Shown one piece after another: positions 60,699 to 64,000 of a DNA stretch of 64,000 nt. The position numbers and the translations under genes are program-made. Under the pieces are notes generated by a model. It saw nothing but the letters and a program-made list of their open reading frames with translations, was not told where the DNA came from and made no database searches. The DNA is from Lachnospira eligens. Lineage in GTDB: Bacteria > Bacillota > Clostridia > Lachnospirales > Lachnospiraceae. Position 1 is the stretch's first letter; every line of letters begins with the position of its first letter. Location of the stretch: assembly GCF_009680455.1 (NCBI RefSeq), contig NZ_WKRD01000001.1, forward strand, positions 1 through 64,000. Direction: 5' to 3'.

Positions 60699-63581
60699 TT
60701 AGATATCTTTTCTTCTTCTCATGTATACTGCTGCCATTCCAAGCAATGCACAAAGGCTTGCTGTAGTTAATGCGGCATACATTCCTGCATGGCTCATATC
60801 GCCTGTCTTAACTGTTGTATCTGCTCCTGTTGAAGTTCCTGTTGAATCATCTGATTTCTCTGCCGGATTCTCGTTATCTGATGGATTTCCTTCAACATAT
60901 TCAGGGTTCTGGTTGTTCTCACCTTCCCATGTAATATCTAAATTATGAAGCATTGTTGTATTCTGCCATCCACCAGCTCCTGTTGTTCCTGTATGCTGTA
61001 TTGCAACACCGCCAAAGCTGTTAGCTGCAATATCTGCTGTAAGGTCAACTACATGAGGATATCCCTTAGCTGCCTGATCTGCGAGCTGTTCTGTTGGTGT
61101 CTCAACATGAGCAGTAAGCTTATTACCCTCAACCTTTAAACTGATTGTACAGCCTGTCGCATAGCAGCTTGCAATAACTTCATCAGAGATTTCTGTTACT
61201 GTTCCATTGTCATATTTTACAAGTACAAATGTTACGGCATTAGATGAATCCCTTGTTCTTATTATTCTTAATCCGTATCCTGTAAGTGTAGATGTATCGA
61301 ACTTAAGAAGTACATCCATATACTGTCCTGCACTACCAAATCCCTGACCTGCTGTCTTAGCCGGGTCAACTACAAGCTTAAGTGACATATCACCATATGT
61401 TCCTTCTACTGGTGTATACATAAGTCTTGAACCCTGTGTTCCCTGATATAATCCTGCTCCTACACAGCCATTACCTGTTACTCCGTATACCCATGGCTCT
61501 TCTGTATCTGCTCCCTGCCATTTTCCAAAACTTTCTGTATCTGCCGGACGGTTATAATCTACTGTCCAGAAGCCAGCTTTGATTTCAGACTGCTTTACAT
61601 TAGGGAAGTTAGAGAAATCTGTAGCAAAGTTCTTGCTTCTTACATCTTTCACTCCGATTGCCTTGTCATATACTGTATTTACCGGTGTTCCATAATCACT
61701 TCTGATGTTCTTAGATTCTACCTTAGCCATGATGTAATATCCTATATCACCTGCTGTTAACTTATATGTATACTCTGGTGAATCATTTCTTGTTACTGCT
61801 ACAAGTATAGGATTGCTGCCCTCTGCATCTGTACATCTGTACCATGAGATTGCAGACATGTCTTCTCTGCTTCCTAAATCAAGTGAGTAATCTACTTTAA
61901 GACTGCCCTGTCCGTCATTAGTAATAACTGGTGCCTTTGTAAATGCTGGTGCTTCAATCTTGCTTGGCTTTACAGTAATTCCAACTGCTGCTTCAAGACC
62001 TGACTCTGTAGATGCATTTATAATGACCTTCCTAGCTGCATCATCATTATTAGTACCTTCTACTTTGCATGTTCCGTCACCATTATCTGTTAACTTCACA
62101 TATGCCTTATCTTCGTCTGATACGCTGTATGTTATCTTCTGTGTTGTATCATTAGTTCCATAGAAATAGTTAACTGTTCCTCCTATTGAAGCTGTTTCCT
62201 TTCCAGATTCAATCTCTGTGACATCTGATGTTATTGAAAGCTGTGTTGCAACTGTGTCCTGTCCGGCTGCTTTAATTACATCCCTAACTCCTAATGGATC
62301 CCAGTCGTCACTGCCCTTTAAAAGATTGTATGTGTTGTAATATGTCTTACCACCTGACACAACCTTGTAGGCATCAAGTACTGACTTGCCTGTCATATCA
62401 ACGGTTTCTTTAGCACCCTCACCACCGATTGTGATGCTCTGTCCATTATGAATTATGTTGCTCTGATAACACTTTAATGAAGTTGATGGTGTTTTAGTCC
62501 ATCCAATTGATATAGGTACACTTAAATTACTGTTATATACACAGTCTACTGCGGTAATTGTGCCGCCTTCCTTAGTAAAGAACTGTGTAGGTTCAGCTTC
62601 AACATTTAATATCTTACAATTAAATGTACAACCTAAAAATGTTGAACCTGTACCATATGATGAATATAATGGTCTGTTTCCGTAGAAATCAAAATCGCAT
62701 CCTACATATACAGCATTTGCATTAAGGGCATCATCTGTACTTTCAAAATGACAGTTGTTATAAAGACTTCTTGATGCTCCATTTATTGGGTCAAGATTAA
62801 GTCTGCTTATGAAGTTACAGTTATCTGCAAACATCTTGTCTCCTGAAACATCAGCAAGCTGTGCCTGTGTGATTGTCTCTGTTCTCTTTGCCTGATTAAG
62901 CTCACTCATAAGCGGATAATCAAGGTCAACGCTACAATAGTTACCTATTGTTATGTTCTTAACTGTAAGTGCACCGCTGCAGTTGAATCTGAACATTGTG
63001 TAGTTACCGTTAGAGGCATGTGACTGTCCTCTGTTTCCTGCTAATACAACATTATCAGGATTTCCTGTAAGACCTTTGATAGTAAGATATTCTGAATTAA
63101 CAACCATTCCATAAGGTACTGAATATCCCTCGGTCTTCTGTACTGTATCTGTTGCTGCCGGATCATCAATCCAATACACATATGGTGCAACATATACTGT
63201 CATTGGTTTGTCTGCTGTTCCATTCTTTAATGCATCTGCTGACAATGCCTTAGTAATATCGTTATATACATATGGGTACTGGGCAGCAAGCTCATCTGAT
63301 AACGATCCATCAAGATATATGGCTGTCTCCGACAACTGGATTGTCTCACCCTGATACTTAATGTAAGTTCCACCGAATTCAACCGGATCAGAACTGTCCA
63401 TTGGTGTGTAACCTTCTAATGTTTTGTTAATGTCTTTTACTGCTGAATACCTTGCAGTTTTTACTCCTGTTTCCTGTGCAAATGCATAGTATCCCTGTAA
63501 TGGAGCTAAGTTGCCTGCAACAAGAACGCCAGTCATGACACTGACAGCAACAGAAGCAATAATTTTGTTTCTTCGTATCAT
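60699..63581 (-). CDS. Large pectin-lyase-fold surface protein (pectinesterase-like)
   Basis: 960 aa. Signal peptide (about 1-35). A parallel beta-helix region (about 95-420) has NSEYLTIKGLTGNPDNVVLAG, FNCSGALTVKNITIGNYC and FESTDDALNANAVYVGCDF (all given in part), typical of pectin methylesterase/lyase-like folds. Two Ig-like domains and a jelly-roll-like module (about 640-880) follow, then VKTGD, a membrane helix and RRRKDI. I cannot confirm the catalytic Asp pair of pectinesterases by eye. Divergent to an AraC-type regulator. Confidence 0.85.
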   Translation of the reverse strand: MIRRNKIIASVAVSVMTGVLVAGNLAPLQGYYAFAQETGVKTARYSAVKDINKTLEGYTPMDSSDPVEFGGTYIKYQGETIQLSETAIYLDGSLSDELAAQYPYVYNDITKALSADALKNGTADKPMTVYVAPYVYWIDDPAATDTVQKTEGYSVPYGMVVNSEYLTIKGLTGNPDNVVLAGNRGQSHASNGNYTMFRFNCSGALTVKNITIGNYCSVDLDYPLMSELNQAKRTETITQAQLADVSGDKMFADNCNFISRLNLDPINGASRSLYNNCHFESTDDALNANAVYVGCDFDFYGNRPLYSSYGTGSTFLGCTFNCKILNVEAEPTQFFTKEGGTITAVDCVYNSNLSVPISIGWTKTPSTSLKCYQSNIIHNGQSITIGGEGAKETVDMTGKSVLDAYKVVSGGKTYYNTYNLLKGSDDWDPLGVRDVIKAAGQDTVATQLSITSDVTEIESGKETASIGGTVNYFYGTNDTTQKITYSVSDEDKAYVKLTDNGDGTCKVEGTNNDDAARKVIINASTESGLEAAVGITVKPSKIEAPAFTKAPVITNDGQGSLKVDYSLDLGSREDMSAISWYRCTDAEGSNPILVAVTRNDSPEYTYKLTAGDIGYYIMAKVESKNIRSDYGTPVNTVYDKAIGVKDVRSKNFATDFSNFPNVKQSEIKAGFWTVDYNRPADTESFGKWQGADTEEPWVYGVTGNGCVGAGLYQGTQGSRLMYTPVEGTYGDMSLKLVVDPAKTAGQGFGSAGQYMDVLLKFDTSTLTGYGLRIIRTRDSSNAVTFVLVKYDNGTVTEISDEVIASCYATGCTISLKVEGNKLTAHVETPTEQLADQAAKGYPHVVDLTADIAANSFGGVAIQHTGTTGAGGWQNTTMLHNLDITWEGENNQNPEYVEGNPSDNENPAEKSDDSTGTSTGADTTVKTGDMSHAGMYAALTTASLCALLGMAAVYMRRRKDI

Positions 63582-63791
63582 ATTATTCCTCCTTAATATT
63601 AAATTGTTTCTGCTTCTTAAGATGCTTTTATTATATTCACATTGTTTTTTTATAGATACAAAAAAACAGCACGAAATCTTTCAAAATCAAAAAAATATGT
63701 AAAAAATCAGTAACAGTTTCTCTATAAACGACCTATAATCAGTATATGATTTTGCTTCGTAAGATATTATTCATATACCAAGGAGACGGCA

Positions 63792-64000
63792 ATGTACCAT
63801 TTTATTAATGACAATTTCCACACGGATATTGCTACTGTGCCACCATCTTATAAAATGAAACATTTTCATGAACATAACAGATGGGAGCTGATGTTTATAT
63901 ATTCTGGTTCCTGCACACTTTATGTAGGTGATGAAATATATATGTTAAATTCTGGCGGACTTGCTCTTATCCCACCAGACATGGCGCACATGACTACTTA
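63792..64000 (+). CDS. AraC-family regulator, N-terminal part (partial)
   Basis: 69 codons seen before the window ends. Starts at ATG 63792, where AAGGAG is 6 nt upstream. The sequence MKHFHEHNRWELMFIYSGSC followed by YVGDEIYMLNSGGLALIPPD is the cupin arabinose-binding domain of AraC-type regulators. The DNA-binding half lies beyond the window. Probable regulator of the divergent pectin gene. Confidence 0.85.
   Translation, partial: MYHFINDNFHTDIATVPPSYKMKHFHEHNRWELMFIYSGSCTLYVGDEIYMLNSGGLALIPPDMAHMTT

Overview
The window looks like a chromosome segment of a low-GC, anaerobic, motile gut Firmicute of the Lachnospiraceae. A Lachnospira/Eubacterium eligens-like organism is my best guess, but this is inference. 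The grounds are AT-rich DNA with strong AGGAGG ribosome binding sites, Firmicutes gene clusters (tsaE-tsaB-rimI-rnz-tsaD-ispD, secA-prfB), a CheW protein, a type I c-di-GMP riboswitch, a pectin-lyase-fold surface protein, and surface proteins that end in VKTGD plus a membrane helix and basic tail. Most genes lie on the minus strand.

Layout. 1-566: 5' end of a 16S rRNA gene, its leader and promoter, then tRNA-Ser(UGA) with its own promoter and terminator. 585-9585: a long minus-strand run with tex, the t6A tRNA-modification genes tsaE, tsaB and tsaD, rimI, rnz, ispD and small membrane proteins. 9615-12652: ACT-domain protein, homoserine dehydrogenase and aspartate kinase. 12653-13422: a gene-free stretch with 15-bp tandem repeats and three spaced palindromes. 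13423-14401: a secreted CAP-domain protein under a c-di-GMP-I riboswitch. 14483-21315: malQ, cheW, prfB, secA and hpf. 21316-21701: an AT-rich spacer with three tandem DnaA boxes.

21702-34795: a FabG-like reductase, a CDF metal exporter, a serine hydrolase, a six-gene ABC export operon (25249-29759), a zinc-ribbon membrane protein, a CgeB-like glycosyltransferase, aroA and citrate synthase. 35429-35988: a spacer with four more palindromes of the same family as at 12926. 35989-40622: a second SDR, dus, an M18 aminopeptidase and a cell-surface protein. 40640-42295: an unusual repeat-rich island with three long hairpin elements and a 62-bp tandem repeat around a histidine phosphatase gene. 42287-46125: an AAA+ ATPase, an anion transporter and SstT.

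46201-56262: regulator-rich accessory DNA. It holds a VanZ-like/XRE divergent pair with twin operators, a membrane Ser/Thr kinase divergent to an HTH protein and amidohydrolase, a PadR/DUF1700/DUF4097 envelope operon, a nuclease remnant, and an LRR-lipoprotein pair divergent to another XRE regulator. 56373-60543: ApbE, a heme/FMN membrane protein and a Tp47-like surface protein, which I read as an extracytosolic flavin-based electron transfer locus. 60699-64000: a large pectin-lyase-fold surface protein and the start of a divergent AraC-type regulator.

Best candidates for something undescribed: the ~236-bp hairpin elements that donate stop codons to two genes and vary compensatorily; the regularly spaced CCTATAAR-N18-YTTATAGG palindrome arrays; and the ApbE/FMN/Tp47-like locus.
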